64,000 bases of DNA from CAIWHR01 sp963713275. GTDB taxonomy: Bacteria > Pseudomonadota > Gammaproteobacteria > Burkholderiales > Casimicrobiaceae. Below are positions 44,607 to 58,122 of the stretch, piece by piece. The stretch is taken from NCBI GenBank assembly GCA_963713275.1, contig CAVQLG010000013.1, positions 1 to 64,000 of the forward strand, read 5' to 3'. The notes under the pieces were generated by a model. That model was not told where the DNA came from. It made no database searches and saw only the letters and a list, made by a program, of their open reading frames with translations. A program made the translations under genes and the position numbers. Each line of letters begins with the position of its first letter. Positions within the stretch are counted from its first letter, which is position 1.

Positions 44607-46208
44607 ATGAATTCATTTGAGCATCTCGTTGCTGCATTTGCAATGTGCTGTCTCGCGGGGGTTGCTCTGGCCGCGACGCAAGCCACGCTGACGGTGGGTG
44701 AGGCCAGTTCCGGCATCGCCGTCGACGCCAGTGTCAGGAAGGCGTTCGTTTCGAATTTCGCCACGGGGACGATTTCCGTCGTCGATCTCGATTCGCGCAC
44801 CGTCAAGAACACGATTGCCGTTCGGGTCGGCGTCCGGCGGCCGCAAGTGAGCACGGCACTGAACCGGCTGTACGTCGTGTCCGACTCGACGCCCGGGTAC
44901 ATCACCGTTATCGACACCAAGTCCGAGCAGATCATCGCCGATGTCCCGGTCGGCAATCGCGCCTTTGAAATGGCCGCCGATTTCCAGGGCGGCGAGGTGT
45001 ACGTGCGGAACTTCGGCAGCAACTCGATCTCGGTATTCAACACCGCGACCAATGCGGTGACGGCGACGATTGCGCTGCCGGCGCAGCCGACGAGCTTTAC
45101 GCTCAACCCCAATGTCGGCAGGATCTACGTGCTCTTCAACGCGACCAAGTCGGTCGGCGTCTACGATCAGAAGACCCGCGCTTTGCTCAAGTCGATACCC
45201 GTCGGCAACAACCCGACGGTAGTGGGCAGCAACGCGGGCCTTGGGCGGGTGCTGGTCCTCAACGTCAACGACAAGACGGTCTCCATCATCGACACCGCGA
45301 CCGACACGGTGATCGCGACGGTACCTTCGGGAACCGGGACCAGTTCCAATCTCTTCGAAATCAACTCGATCTACGGGAAAGCGTGGCTGCCGAATGCGAT
45401 CGACGGCACCGTCACCGTCATCGATCTCGCAACGAACACGGTGGCAGCGACCGTTCCGGTCGGCGCCACGCCAACCCAACCGCTCTCGGATGCCTCCGGC
45501 GGCGATGTCTACATCGTCAACCAGGGCTCGAACACCGTCTCGGTGCTCGACCCGGTCACCAATGGGGTGACGGCGACGATACCCGTGGGCGGGGCTCCGT
45601 GGCGGTTGACAGTCACACGTGTCAACGACTTGCTGCTGGTGTTGAACACCAATGGCAATAACACCAATACGCCGGACACGCTGACGATTGCCGACTTGAA
45701 GTACACGCGCAGCGGCACGCTCGTCGCGGTCGAGTACTACCACGCCGATTTCGATCACTATTTCCATTCCGCCGAACCGGTTGAAGTCGGCAAGATAGAC
45801 ACCGGTCTCTTCGGCAACGACTGGAATCGCACCTTCCAGTTCTGGCGGGTCTGGACGCAGCCGGGCGAGGGCCGAGCGCCCGTCTGCCGCTTCTTCAGCC
45901 GGGGCTTCGACCCCAAGAGTTCCCATTTCTACACTCCGTACGCCGCGGAATGCGAGGGACTGAAAGCGGGAACGGTATGGCAATACGAGGGAACGGTCTT
46001 CTACGTCGCGCTACCGGATGCGACAGGCAACTGCGCCGCCGAAACGACACCGTTGTACCGCACGTACAACGATGGCCAGGGAGGCGCGCCCAATCATCGG
46101 TACATGATCTCGCGCGCGATCCGAGACGAGATGGTGGCGGACAAGAAATGGACAGCCGAAGGCAGCGGACCCGATGTCGTGTTCGCATGTCTGCCGCCCT
46201 TGCTGTGA
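44607..46208 (+). CDS. Secreted YVTN beta-propeller protein with a C-terminal DUF5648-like domain
   Basis: 533 residues. A signal peptide (residues 1-22, ending VALAA) leads into about seven YVTN-type blades (S-x-I-S-V-x-D-x-x-T-x-x-V-x-x-T-I-x-V-G), residues 25-355. The last 160 residues are rich in aromatic residues and Cys (FDHYFHSAEPVEV, VCRFFSRGFD, NHRYMISRAIRDEM), matching the DUF5648 pattern of surface proteins. AAGGGAAGG precedes the ATG. Probably periplasmic or cell-surface; the substrate is unknown. It lies between the ferric permease and binding protein genes but on the opposite strand from the latter. Confidence 0.85.
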   Translation: MNSFEHLVAAFAMCCLAGVALAATQATLTVGEASSGIAVDASVRKAFVSNFATGTISVVDLDSRTVKNTIAVRVGVRRPQVSTALNRLYVVSDSTPGYITVIDTKSEQIIADVPVGNRAFEMAADFQGGEVYVRNFGSNSISVFNTATNAVTATIALPAQPTSFTLNPNVGRIYVLFNATKSVGVYDQKTRALLKSIPVGNNPTVVGSNAGLGRVLVLNVNDKTVSIIDTATDTVIATVPSGTGTSSNLFEINSIYGKAWLPNAIDGTVTVIDLATNTVAATVPVGATPTQPLSDASGGDVYIVNQGSNTVSVLDPVTNGVTATIPVGGAPWRLTVTRVNDLLLVLNTNGNNTNTPDTLTIADLKYTRSGTLVAVEYYHADFDHYFHSAEPVEVGKIDTGLFGNDWNRTFQFWRVWTQPGEGRAPVCRFFSRGFDPKSSHFYTPYAAECEGLKAGTVWQYEGTVFYVALPDATGNCAAETTPLYRTYNDGQGGAPNHRYMISRAIRDEMVADKKWTAEGSGPDVVFACLPPLL

Positions 46209-46434
46209 CGCACCATTGATCCAGCGAGCAAGACCGCTATTGCGCACCCTCCGTGGGTAGGCGGTTGATTCTGTAGGGGCTCTTCAGGAAGACTCGACAG
46301 TGCCGAGTGTGCCACGGGAGTCGTCTCATCGGGCCAACCCCGTGGAGTCGATCTGGACAACCTGCCCCGTGTAGCTTGCGACGGATACGGGGCGTCGCCG
46401 GGCCCGCCGCCACGCCCGGCGACAACGTCGGGCG

Positions 46435-47493
46435 TTACTTCCAGCCGCCGCGGTCGAGGAGCTTCTGCGCAGCCGGGGTGTTGCGTCCGAGCGTGGCGAT
46501 CGGCAGCGGATCGGCCTTGAACGTGCCGAGCGACTCGAGCTCGGGGTTCTTCGCCACCGCGCTCTTCACCGCCGGCCACTCGTTGTTGCCGTTGGCGAAG
46601 TACGCCTGCGCCTCGTCGCTGGCGAGGTACTCGAGGAAGCGGCGCGCGTTCTCCGGGTGGGGTGCGTGCTTCAGCACGCCCGCACCCGCGACGTTGAGAT
46701 GCGTCCCGAAGCTCGCCTGGTCGGGCCAGACGAGGCCGACCTTGGCGACCCACTCGCGTTCCTCGGGCTTGGCCGAGCGCATCAGGCGCACGTAGTAGTA
46801 GCTGTTCGTCAGCGCGACGCCGCACTCGCCGGCGGCCACCGCCTTGATCTGGTCGGTGTCGCCGCCGCGCGGCGTGCGCGCCATGTTGGCGACGACTCCG
46901 CGCGCCCAGGTTTCGGCCGCCGGCTCCCCCAGGTGCTCGATCAGCGCGGCGACGAGCGAGAGGTTGTACGGATGGCTGCCGGAGCGTGTGCAGACCCGGC
47001 CCTTGTTCTTCGGGTCGGCGAGCGACGCGTAGGTCGGCACGTCGGCGCGGTTGACCGTGGCCTTGTTGTAGACGATCACTCGCGCCCGGCTGGAGAAGCC
47101 GAACCAGTGTCCCGCCGGATCGCGCAGCGCGGCCGGGATCCGCTCCGCCAGCACCGTCGACTTGACCGGCTGGAACAGTCCCTGCTGCTGCGCCGACCAC
47201 AGGCGGGCGGCGTCGACGATCAGCAGCACGTCGGCGGGGCTTTGCGCCGCCTCGGTGCGAATGCGCTCGAGCAGCTGGTCGTCGCCCGCCTCGATGCGGT
47301 TGATCCGGATGCCCGTAACTTTGGTGAAATTGGCGTAGAGGGCCTCGTCGGTCTGGTAGTGCCGCGCCGAATACAGGTTGAGCACCGGCTCCTCGGCGGC
47401 GTGGAGCACCGGCGCTGCGGCCAGCAGGACGGCGGCGAGCGCGCGGCGCGCGAGCAGGCGAAGGGTCGACAGACGCAGCGGGGGAGGTGTCAT
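46435..47493 (-). CDS. fbpA: Ferric iron ABC transporter periplasmic binding protein
   Basis: 352 residues from ATG 47493, with a signal peptide cut near ALAAVLLAAAPVLHA. The type II binding fold begins PVLNLYSARHYQTDEALY, and the iron-liganding tyrosine pair appears as NSYYYVRLM, as in FbpA/FutA proteins. The domain hinge and C-terminal lobe (LEYLASDEAQAYFANGNNEW) are normal. It delivers iron to the FbpB-type permease. The long upstream frame into 48063 is a shadow of ppc. Confidence 0.9.
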   Translation of the reverse strand: MTPPPLRLSTLRLLARRALAAVLLAAAPVLHAAEEPVLNLYSARHYQTDEALYANFTKVTGIRINRIEAGDDQLLERIRTEAAQSPADVLLIVDAARLWSAQQQGLFQPVKSTVLAERIPAALRDPAGHWFGFSSRARVIVYNKATVNRADVPTYASLADPKNKGRVCTRSGSHPYNLSLVAALIEHLGEPAAETWARGVVANMARTPRGGDTDQIKAVAAGECGVALTNSYYYVRLMRSAKPEEREWVAKVGLVWPDQASFGTHLNVAGAGVLKHAPHPENARRFLEYLASDEAQAYFANGNNEWPAVKSAVAKNPELESLGTFKADPLPIATLGRNTPAAQKLLDRGGWK

Positions 47494-47644
47494 GGCGAAG
47501 GACGATTGCAGTGAACGGAAGGCCCATTGTGCCCCCGGACGCACCTTGCCGTCAATACGAATGCGACTGATTCCTATTCCTGTTGTGGTTCGAACGCAGG
47601 AACGGAACGCGGCGCCGGGCGCGCCGCCCGCGCCGCGCCCGGCT

Positions 47645-50416
<2,772 letters not shown>

Positions 50417-50585
50417 GGCGGCGGTCGGCAGGTGAGGGGGCAGCGCGCCGGCGCTGGCGCAGACGGCATGGCGCGGCGCAGCACGCGGAGCGATTGTAGC
50501 GATTTTGCGTCGGCGCCCCAATCGATTATGCTGCAGCGCATCCGGGCCGCGCTCCGGCGGCCCGCCTCCTCAGGACCCTGCCGCC

Positions 50586-52236
50586 ATGACTACCCTCCGG
50601 GACCAACATCCTTCGCTTGACACGCTGCGCAACACGCTGCGCACGACCCCACTCGACGCCCTGTTCGCCGCCGATCCCGATCGGTTCTCCCGCCTGACCT
50701 TCCGCTGGGACGGCTGGCTGGTCGACCTCTCGAAGGAGCGGCTGACCACCGACGTGATCGCCGCGCTCGTGCGCGAGGCCGACCGCGCAGGGCTGCCGGC
50801 GTGGATCACCGCGCTCTTCGCCGGGGAGCGCGTCAACCAGTCGGAGGGCCGGCCGGCGCTGCACATGGCGCTGCGCCAGCAGGACGACGCCCCGGTCCTG
50901 GTCGACGGCCAGGACGTGATTCCCGCGGTCCGGGCGGCACAGACCCGCATGTTCGCCCTGGCCGACGCGCTGCGCGAAGGGCGTCGCCTCGGCGCCACCG
51001 GGCTCCCGATCCGCGACGTCGTGCACATCGGCATCGGCGGCTCGGACCTCGGGCCGCGCCTCGTCTGCGACGCGCTGGGCGCGATTCCCGAGGCCGGCGC
51101 GAGCGCGCCGAGCGTGCGCTTCGTGTCCAACGTCGACCCGGAGCATCTCGCCCGTGCGCTCTGGGGTCTCGACCCCGCGACCACGCTGGTCATCGTGGTA
51201 TCCAAGACGTTCACGACGCAGGAGACGCTCGCCAACGCAGCGGCAGCGCGCGCGTGGCTGCAGGCCGGACTGCCCTCCGGCGCCGACACCGGAAGCCATT
51301 TCGTCGGCGTGTCGAGCAACGTCGCGGCGGCCTCCGCGTTCGGCATCGCCGCTGCGGACGTGCTGCCGATGTGGGACTGGGTCGGGGGCCGCTACTCGCT
51401 GTGGTCGGCCGTGGGCCTGCCGATCGCGATCCGACTGGGGCCGGCGCGCTTCGCCGAGCTCCTCGCCGGCGCCGCAAGCGTCGACCAGCACTTCCGCACG
51501 GCGCCGCCGGAAGCCAACCTGCCGCTGCTGCTCGGCCTCGTCGGCTGGTGGAACGCGCGTTGCTTGGGCCACGCCGAACGCGTCGTCGTCCCCTACGCCC
51601 ACGCGCTGGGCCTCCTGCCCGGGTTCTTGCAGCAGCTGGTGCTGGAGAGCAACGGCAAGCGCGTGCGCCGCGACGGGGAGGCGCTGGCGCAGCCGTTCTG
51701 CGCCGCGCTGTGGGGGATGACGGGAACCGACGGCCAGCACGCGTTCTTCCAGTGGCTGCACCAGGGCATGCGCGAGGCCCCCGTGGAATTCATCGTCCCG
51801 CTACGTGCCAGCGCACCCGCGCGGGCAGCAGCAGACGCTGCTGATCGCCAACGCGCTGGCGCAGGCGCAGGCGCTGCTGTCCGGGCGCGACGCCGACACC
51901 GTCCGGCGCGAGCTCGCCGGCCGCGGGCTGCAGGGAGACGCTTTGCATGCCGCCATCGCGGCGCGCGTGTGCCCCGGCAACCGCGCATCGACGACCCTCG
52001 TGCTGCCGCAGCTCGACGCCCGCCGCCTGGGGCAGCTCCTCGCGCTTTACGAACACCGGACCTTCGTCGAGGCGGTGCTGGCCGGCATCAACCCCTTCGA
52101 TCAGTTTGGCGTCGAGCTCGGCAAGACGCTGGCGGCGCCGATCATCGCCGCGCTCGCCGAGGGACGCCCGCTGCCGGATGCGACCGACGCCTCGACCCGA
52201 GGACTGGTGGCCTGGGCGCGGGCCGCCAGCGGCTAG
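50586..52236 (+). CDS. pgi: Glucose-6-phosphate isomerase, apparent 1-nt frameshift
   Basis: Interconverts glucose-6-phosphate and fructose-6-phosphate. The first frame runs from MTTLRDQHPS through VHIGIGGSDLGPRL, VSKTFTTQETL, GGRYSLWSAVGL and GTDGQHAFFQWLHQG to the VEFIVPL phrase. The frame then shifts near 51804 and continues as PAHPRGQQQTLLIANALAQ with the late catalytic GVELGK, to the stop at 52236. One missing base (at ctac|gtg) explains the split. Both parts are conserved, so the gene is probably intact in the organism. It converges on mltB, overlapping by 4 bp. Confidence 0.92.
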
Positions 52237-53291
52237 CCCTCGCGCACCGGTCGGCGCGCATCACGCGCCGACCGCAGCGCCACCGCGAGCTCCCACACCG
52301 CGGCCGCGTAGAGGCGGCTGCGGTTGTAGCGCGTGATGACGTAGAAGTTGTGGCAGGCGATCGCGTAGCGGGCGCGCTCCCCGGCGTCTGCCCGCTCCTC
52401 GAGCAGGAGCAGACCGACCGGGTCGTCCGCGAGCCCGTGGGGCGGGGTCCCGGCGCTGACTCCGTCGCTTGCCCAGGCGGCCAGCGACCGGCGCTCGGAG
52501 AGACCGCCGTCGAGCCGGCGCAGCACCGCGTCGTTGTCGGGAGGCTCGATGACCGCCGGCAGCAGCACCGGCTGCCCCCGCTGCCAATCGTGGCGCGCGA
52601 GGTAGCTCGCGACGCTGCCGATGACGTCGTCGGCGCTCGCCCACAGATCGGTGCGACCATCGGCGTCGAAGTCGATCGCGTAGTTGCGATAGCTTCCCGG
52701 CATGAATTGCGGGACGCCCATCGCGCCGGCGAACGACCCCCGCGGCGCCGACGGCGGCAGCGCGAGCTCGCGGGTGAGCAGCAGGAAATGGCGCAGCTCG
52801 CCCCGGAAGAACGCGGCCCGGCGCGGGTAATCGAAGGCGAGCGTTGCCAGCGCGTCGAGCACGCGATGCCGGCCCGTGTTGCGCCCGTAGAACGTCTCGA
52901 CGCCGAGAATCGCGACCACGACCTCGGCGGGCACGCCGAACTCCGCCTCGGCCCGCTCGAGCGTCGGCGCGTGCTCGTTCCAGAACGCGACCCCGGCGTC
53001 AACGCGCGCCGCGCTCAGGAACTGCGGTGCGTACTCGTACCACTTGGGCGGCGCGAGCACGGGCCGCTGCATCGCGGCGACGACCTGCGGCTGGTGCTTC
53101 GCCTCTGCGAGCACCTGCCGCAGCCACGCCCGATCGAACCCGTGCTGATCGACCATCTCGTCGATGAAGGCGCGCACGTCGGGGCGCTGCGGGTACGCTG
53201 CCTTCGCCGGCGGCGTGCCCCGACCCGCGGCGGAGCCGACGACGAACAGCAGCGGGATGAGGAGCATGCAGGCGAGACGCATCATCGGCAT
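52233..53291 (-). CDS. mltB: Lytic murein transglycosylase B
   Basis: Cleaves peptidoglycan glycan strands with formation of anhydro-muropeptides; periplasmic, membrane-associated. 352 residues from ATG 53291, with a signal peptide (about residues 1-24). The catalytic glutamate is in LGVETFYGRNTG. PQFMPGSYRNYAIDFDADG and SVASYLARHDW are conserved SLT_2 motifs. No lipobox is obvious in the signal region, so it may be a soluble variant. Divergent from pyrD, 102 bp apart. Confidence 0.9.
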   Translation of the reverse strand: MPMMRLACMLLIPLLFVVGSAAGRGTPPAKAAYPQRPDVRAFIDEMVDQHGFDRAWLRQVLAEAKHQPQVVAAMQRPVLAPPKWYEYAPQFLSAARVDAGVAFWNEHAPTLERAEAEFGVPAEVVVAILGVETFYGRNTGRHRVLDALATLAFDYPRRAAFFRGELRHFLLLTRELALPPSAPRGSFAGAMGVPQFMPGSYRNYAIDFDADGRTDLWASADDVIGSVASYLARHDWQRGQPVLLPAVIEPPDNDAVLRRLDGGLSERRSLAAWASDGVSAGTPPHGLADDPVGLLLLEERADAGERARYAIACHNFYVITRYNRSRLYAAAVWELAVALRSARDARRPVREG

Positions 53292-53393
53292 GGCGCGCGC
53301 AATCGGCGGCGAAGGCGGCGATGGTATCATTCCCCTTCTGCCCCCGCAGTTCCCTCAGCGCGCCCGGACGCGGGCGACGCCCCGCCGACCTCG

Positions 53394-54413
53394 ATGCTCT
53401 ATCAGGCGCTCCGTCCCGTCCTGTTCGCCCTCGAACCCGAAAGCGCGCACGAACTCGCGATGGGCAGCCTCGATTTCGCGGCGCACGTGGGCGTCGCAAA
53501 ATGGCTGGCGCCGCGCGCGGCCCCTTCCCCGGTAACGGCGATGGGACTGCACTTTCCCAACCGCATCGGGGTCGCCGCCGGACTCGACAAGAACGCCGAG
53601 CACATCGACGGACTGGCCGCGCTGGGATTCGGCCACATCGAGTGCGGCACCGTCACGCCCAGGCCGCAGCCGGGAAACCCCCGTCCGCGCGTCTTCCGGC
53701 TCCCCGAGGCAGAGGGCATCGTCAACCGCATGGGTTTCAACAACGGCGGCGTCGAGCGGTTTCTCGCCAACGCCGCGCGCGCGCGGTGGTCGGGCATCCT
53801 CGGGCTCAACATCGGGAAGAACTTCGACACGCCGAACGACAAGGCGGTCGACGATTATCTGCGTTGCCTCAAGGCCGTGTCCGCCCGCGCGTCGTACGTC
53901 GCCGTGAACATCTCGTCGCCCAACACCAAGGGCCTGCGCGACCTGCAGTCCGAGGACGCGCTCAACGCGCTGCTGGCAGCGCTCAAGGCCGAACAGGCGT
54001 CGCTTGCGGACCGGGACGGCAAGTACACTCCGATCGCGATCAAGATCGCGCCCGACCTCGACCCGGCGTCGGTCGTAGGCATCGCCCGGCTGCTCGTCCG
54101 GCACAAGATCGACGGCGTGATCGCCACCAACACCACCCTGTCGCGCGAATCGGTCCAGGGCGTGCGGCACGCGGACGAAGCCGGCGGCTTGTCCGGCCGG
54201 CCGCTGCGTGACAAGGCCACCGCGGTGGTGCGCGCGCTGGCCAAGGCGCTCGACGACGCGCTGCCGATCATCGGCGTCGGCGGCATCCTCTGCGGCGACG
54301 ACGCCAAGGAAAGGATCGACGCCGGCGCGACGCTGGTCCAGCTCTACACCGGACTCATCTACCGCGGCCCTGCCCTCGTCGCCGAATGCGCGCGGGCAAC
54401 GGCCCGCGCATGA
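53394..54413 (+). CDS. pyrD: Dihydroorotate dehydrogenase (quinone), class 2
   Basis: Oxidises dihydroorotate to orotate, passing electrons to quinone; membrane-associated. 339 residues. An N-terminal amphipathic helix (MLYQALRPVLFALEPE) marks class 2. FMN-binding and catalytic motifs are GLDKNAEHIDGL, NISSPNTKGLRDLQ (catalytic Ser), ATNTTLSRE and GVGGILCGDDA. Full length. Confidence 0.96.
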   Translation: MLYQALRPVLFALEPESAHELAMGSLDFAAHVGVAKWLAPRAAPSPVTAMGLHFPNRIGVAAGLDKNAEHIDGLAALGFGHIECGTVTPRPQPGNPRPRVFRLPEAEGIVNRMGFNNGGVERFLANAARARWSGILGLNIGKNFDTPNDKAVDDYLRCLKAVSARASYVAVNISSPNTKGLRDLQSEDALNALLAALKAEQASLADRDGKYTPIAIKIAPDLDPASVVGIARLLVRHKIDGVIATNTTLSRESVQGVRHADEAGGLSGRPLRDKATAVVRALAKALDDALPIIGVGGILCGDDAKERIDAGATLVQLYTGLIYRGPALVAECARATARA

Positions 54414-54470
54414 TCACCGCCGAGTGCACGCGGGCCCCGGCCGCGCCATGACCGCCACTGCGCAGGCCGG

Positions 54471-54938
54471 TCAGGGTCGGGCGGACACCAGGATCTTCGC
54501 GTCCGCGTCGGCGACGACCGTGCCGCCCTGGTTGCGGCACAGCGCGTGGAGCACGACGACGCCGCCGGCGTGCCGCGGCTTGTCGAGGCAGGCGGTGACC
54601 GTCCACAAGGTGGTCAGCGTGTCCCCGGCGCGCACCGGCGCGGTGAAACGCGCCGCGTGCTCGAGATACGCGATGGCCGTGCCGTGGAAGTGCATGCCCA
54701 CCGGCGCTCCCATCAGCGCGCTGGTGATCATCCCGTGCAGGATTCGCGTGCCGAAGCGCGACCGCTTCGCAAACTCGTCGTCGACGTGATGCGGGTTGAA
54801 GTCGCCGATCAGTCCCGCCGCCAGCACGAGGTGCGTGTCCGTGATCGTCAGCGTGCGCGAGAAGCTGTCGCCCACGCGCACCTCGTCGTACCAGCGCCCG
54901 CTGCCGTCCATGCCGTCCCCGGCGCGCGCCGCCGTCAT
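54471..54938 (-). CDS. MaoC-like dehydratase-domain protein
   Basis: Hot-dog fold protein acting on acyl-CoA-type substrates. 155 residues. The hydratase motif is GDFNPHHVDDEFAKRSRFG followed by ILHGMITSALMG. The ATG at 54938 overlaps the stop of the upstream CinA-like gene, so the two are coupled. A start 9 codons later (MDGSGRWYDEV) is also possible. Substrate unknown. Confidence 0.85.
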   Translation of the reverse strand: MTAARAGDGMDGSGRWYDEVRVGDSFSRTLTITDTHLVLAAGLIGDFNPHHVDDEFAKRSRFGTRILHGMITSALMGAPVGMHFHGTAIAYLEHAARFTAPVRAGDTLTTLWTVTACLDKPRHAGGVVVLHALCRNQGGTVVADADAKILVSARP

Positions 54939-55705
54939 CCCGGGCTACCCGCGTCCGCCGGGTATTCCCAGCGGAACCCCCCGGCCTCAACCCCGGCGAT
55001 GAGGTGCGCGATGCCCGCGGCGAGCGCCGACACCTCGCCCTTCACGCCCAGCTCGATCCGGCGCTCTCCCGAAGGCGCCAGCGTCGGCAGGCTGAAGAGC
55101 CGCAGCTGCGGGAACCGGCGCACGTTGTCCTCCATCAGCGCCAGGAGCTGGCTCTCCCCGGCGCCGTGGACGACGATCGCCCGCTCGCCGTGCGCGGGCG
55201 CGGTGAGTTGGGGGTAGTGGTGCGCCAGGACCCAGTCGAGCATCGGCCACGCCATCTGGGGAAAACCCGGAAAGAAATGGTGATCGCGAATCGAGAACGA
55301 AGCGACGCGATTGACCGGGTTGGGAATGATCGTGCTGCCTGCGGGGAACTCGGTCATTCGGACGCGGTGGGGATAGGCGTCAGGCCCGAACTGCGCTTCG
55401 AGCTCGGCCACCGCCTCCGGATGACGCCGCAGAGGTACCCCGAGCGCCTGCGCCGCGGCCGCCCGGGTGTGATCGTCGGGCGTGGCGCCGACTCCGCCGC
55501 AGCAGAGCACGAGATCGCCCGACGCGAACGTCTCGCGCAATACCGCCGCCAGCCGGTCGAGGTCGTCGCCCTCGTAGCGGACCCAGGCCAGCGTGAGCCC
55601 GCGGCGGCCGAGCGCGGCGGCGAACTGGGCGAAATGGCGGTCCTGCCGCTTGCCCGACAGGATCTCGTCGCCGATGATCAGCGCGCCGATGCGTTGCCGG
55701 GGCAC
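54935..55705 (-). CDS. CinA-like molybdopterin-binding-fold protein
   Basis: 256 residues from GTG 55705. The MoCF fold is shown by IGALIIGDEILSGKRQDRH and CCGGVGATPDDHTRAAAAQ, the CinA N-terminal signature. It lacks the C-terminal nicotinamide-amidase domain of full CinA. Translated just after the DUF1631 gene (25 bp) and coupled to the MaoC gene. Its activity in this short form is not established. Confidence 0.88.
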   Translation of the reverse strand: MPRQRIGALIIGDEILSGKRQDRHFAQFAAALGRRGLTLAWVRYEGDDLDRLAAVLRETFASGDLVLCCGGVGATPDDHTRAAAAQALGVPLRRHPEAVAELEAQFGPDAYPHRVRMTEFPAGSTIIPNPVNRVASFSIRDHHFFPGFPQMAWPMLDWVLAHHYPQLTAPAHGERAIVVHGAGESQLLALMEDNVRRFPQLRLFSLPTLAPSGERRIELGVKGEVSALAAGIAHLIAGVEAGGFRWEYPADAGSPG

Positions 55706-55730
55706 GGGTCTGCCGTCGCGGCCGGCGGTG

Positions 55731-58122
55731 TCAGGCCGCCGCCGGTTCCGGGAACCTCTCGCCGAGCGTTTGCATGACGCTGGAGAGCGCACGATCGACC
55801 AGCGGCTCGGCTTCCACCAGCCGTGCCTCGTCGTTGCGGAATCGCTCGGCGAGTTCCTCGGCCGTCATCGACAGCGCCTTCTGGCCCTGCCGGTTGGTAA
55901 AGAGGTAGGTGCCGCGCAGCGGGCTCACCCAGGCGAGCTTGGCGAATGCAAGCTGGCCGTCGTCCGCCTCGAACTCGATCCACATGCCGCGCTCGAGGCT
56001 CTGCGCGATCTCGAGATAGTGGTCCTCGATGATCACGGGCGGGGGTTCCTCGGGCTCCGGCTCGGCCTGCGTCATCGCCTGCGCGATCTGTTCGGCCTTC
56101 GCCGCCGCGGCCTCGTCGCCGGCGGCCTTCGCCTGCTGCGCGGCCGCACGCGCCTGCTCGGCCACCGCGACCGTCGGCAGCTCGACCGCCGCGAGAGAAG
56201 GCTTCACCGCCGCGGCGTGCGCCTCGACCAGGTTCGACATGAACCGCTCGCGCTCGTCCGCGGGCCACTGCCCCTCGCGCATTCCGGCCGTCATGCGCTT
56301 GAGCAGCGACGGCAGCATGGCGACCAGGCGCTTGCGGTCCTCGGCGTTCTTCTTCGGCTGCACGCTCCAGACCAGGTCGTCGAGCGTGGCGATTCCCTGG
56401 CTCCAGGCGTCGCTGTCCTCGCCCTCGCGCGTGTGCACGCTCTCGAGCGCCGGCAACCACTGCCGGCGCAGGAAGTCGGCGAGGAACTGCGGCACCGGGT
56501 GCGCGCCGACGCGGCGCTCGATTTCGGCCTTGGCGACGACCGCTGCGATCTGCTGCCGATCGCGTTGGTTGACCTCGTCGGCCGAGCTCGAGATATTGGC
56601 CTCGGCCGCCGCTTCCTCCGCCGCCAGGAACCGGGCCAGATCCTCGCGCAGTTCGTCGAACAGCGCGAGGTTGTCGCTGAACTCGTCGAGGATGCGGTGG
56701 ACGATCTCGTCGAGCTTCTTGTAGAGCGGGTCCGCCGTTCCCATCGCCGGCGACCAGCCGAGCCCCGCATCGGCCATGGCGTTGACCAGCATGCGCGAAG
56801 GATGCGATTTCTTGGCGAAGAACGCACCGTCGAGCATCGCCGCCTTCAGCACTGGAATCTGCAGCCGCGCGAGCAGCGCCTTCATGCCGTCGGGCAGGTC
56901 GCGGGTGTCGAACATGAAGTCGAACAGCATCGCGACGAGCTCGATGGTCATCACCTCGAGCTGGGTGGACCTGCGGCCCAGCGGGGACTCCTGCAGGTCG
57001 CGCAAGACGTTGTGCTTGCCCTCGGGAATGCCGGAGAACTGGACGGCCGCGCCGCCCACGTCGAAGCCCATCTCCCCGCGCTGCAGGCGGGCGAGCCCCT
57101 CTCCCAACGCCGGCGTGGCGATGATCGGCGTCCCGGGAACGTAGCCGGACGGCGTCGGCGCGAGCGGACCCTGCGGAATCCAGACGTTCCTGCCGGCGCC
57201 AAACGCGTCGATCGGCGGCAGGCCTTCGCCCGCTTCGGGATACGGCCGGAAGCCGCCGCCGGCGGCGGTGTCGGCGGAGTATTGGCCCGCCATGGCCTGC
57301 GGGGGCGCGCCGCCCGCCATCCGCCGGAAGAGCGCCATGATGTCGAACTCGCCGGATGCGGGGGCCGGTGCTTCGGGGGCCGGTGCGCCGGGGGCCGGTG
57401 CGCCGGGCACGGCGGCCGCGACCGGCCGCGGCGCCGCGTTTGGCGGTCGCCGCGCGGGCGCCGGCGGGCACCACGCGCTGGTCGACGAGATGGCGGTTGA
57501 GATCGGCGTAGATGGCGCTGATCTCGCCGAGCGGCGCCTGGTTGAGCTCCTTCAGGATCTGGAAGCGGATCTTCTGGTCCAGCTTGTTCCGCTTCAGTCC
57601 GTCGGCGAAGGCGTCGACGAGAACCGCCGGCGCGAGCGGGTTACGTTCGGTCTCGAGGTCCGGCTTGCCGAGAAGATGGCCGATCCCCCGATTCAAGACC
57701 TGCAACTCGTCGTGGCACAGGTTCTCGATGACGCGGGTGATGTTCCCGGTCACCACCGACTCGTCCATCACGGTGGTGTCGACCAGCGACAACTCGGTCG
57801 CGTCGACCTTGGAGAAATCCGGCTTGGGCTGGCTCCGGCCGGCGATCCGGTCATCGATGCCGGCGCGCAGGCACTTCTCGAACGCCGCCAGCAGCGCGTC
57901 CCGACTGCCGATCACGACCCCGCGCGCATCGAGGTACAGCGTCTGATCCTCGCGAACGTCGGACCGGCCGGCCCGGTCCATCAGCATGTCGCCGACGCGA
58001 TCGAGCATCTCGCCGAAGGCGAGCAGCAACCGGTGGACCGCCAGATCGCGGCAATCGCCGAGGATCTTCGCGGCTTCCCGGGAAGTACGTTGCCCAGGCG
58101 CGTTGGGTGTCAAGGCTTTCAC
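55731..58122 (-). CDS. DUF1631 protein, apparent frameshift in a Pro/Ala linker
   Basis: A long, mostly helical protein of the betaproteobacterial DUF1631 family, with no known activity. It starts at GTG 58122 (VKALTPNAPGQRTSREAAK) and the first frame is good through NRHLVDQRVV at about 57480. The second frame picks up in a Pro/Ala-rich linker (about 57410) and runs to 55731 with conserved blocks (LAMLFDFMFDTRDLPDGMK-like, LPSLLKRMTAGMREGQWP, FVSPLRGTYLFTNRQG-like C-terminal PilZ-like end). A 1-nt slip between 57411 and 57480 explains the break. It is GC-rich there, so a sequencing error is plausible. Confidence 0.8.

Noticed and set aside
50505..54413. A continuous 1302-codon open frame spanning pgi, mltB and pyrD
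   Set aside because: It joins the first part of pgi, a non-coding run over antisense mltB, and pyrD by chance. High GC makes stop codons rare; there is no sign of a fusion protein.
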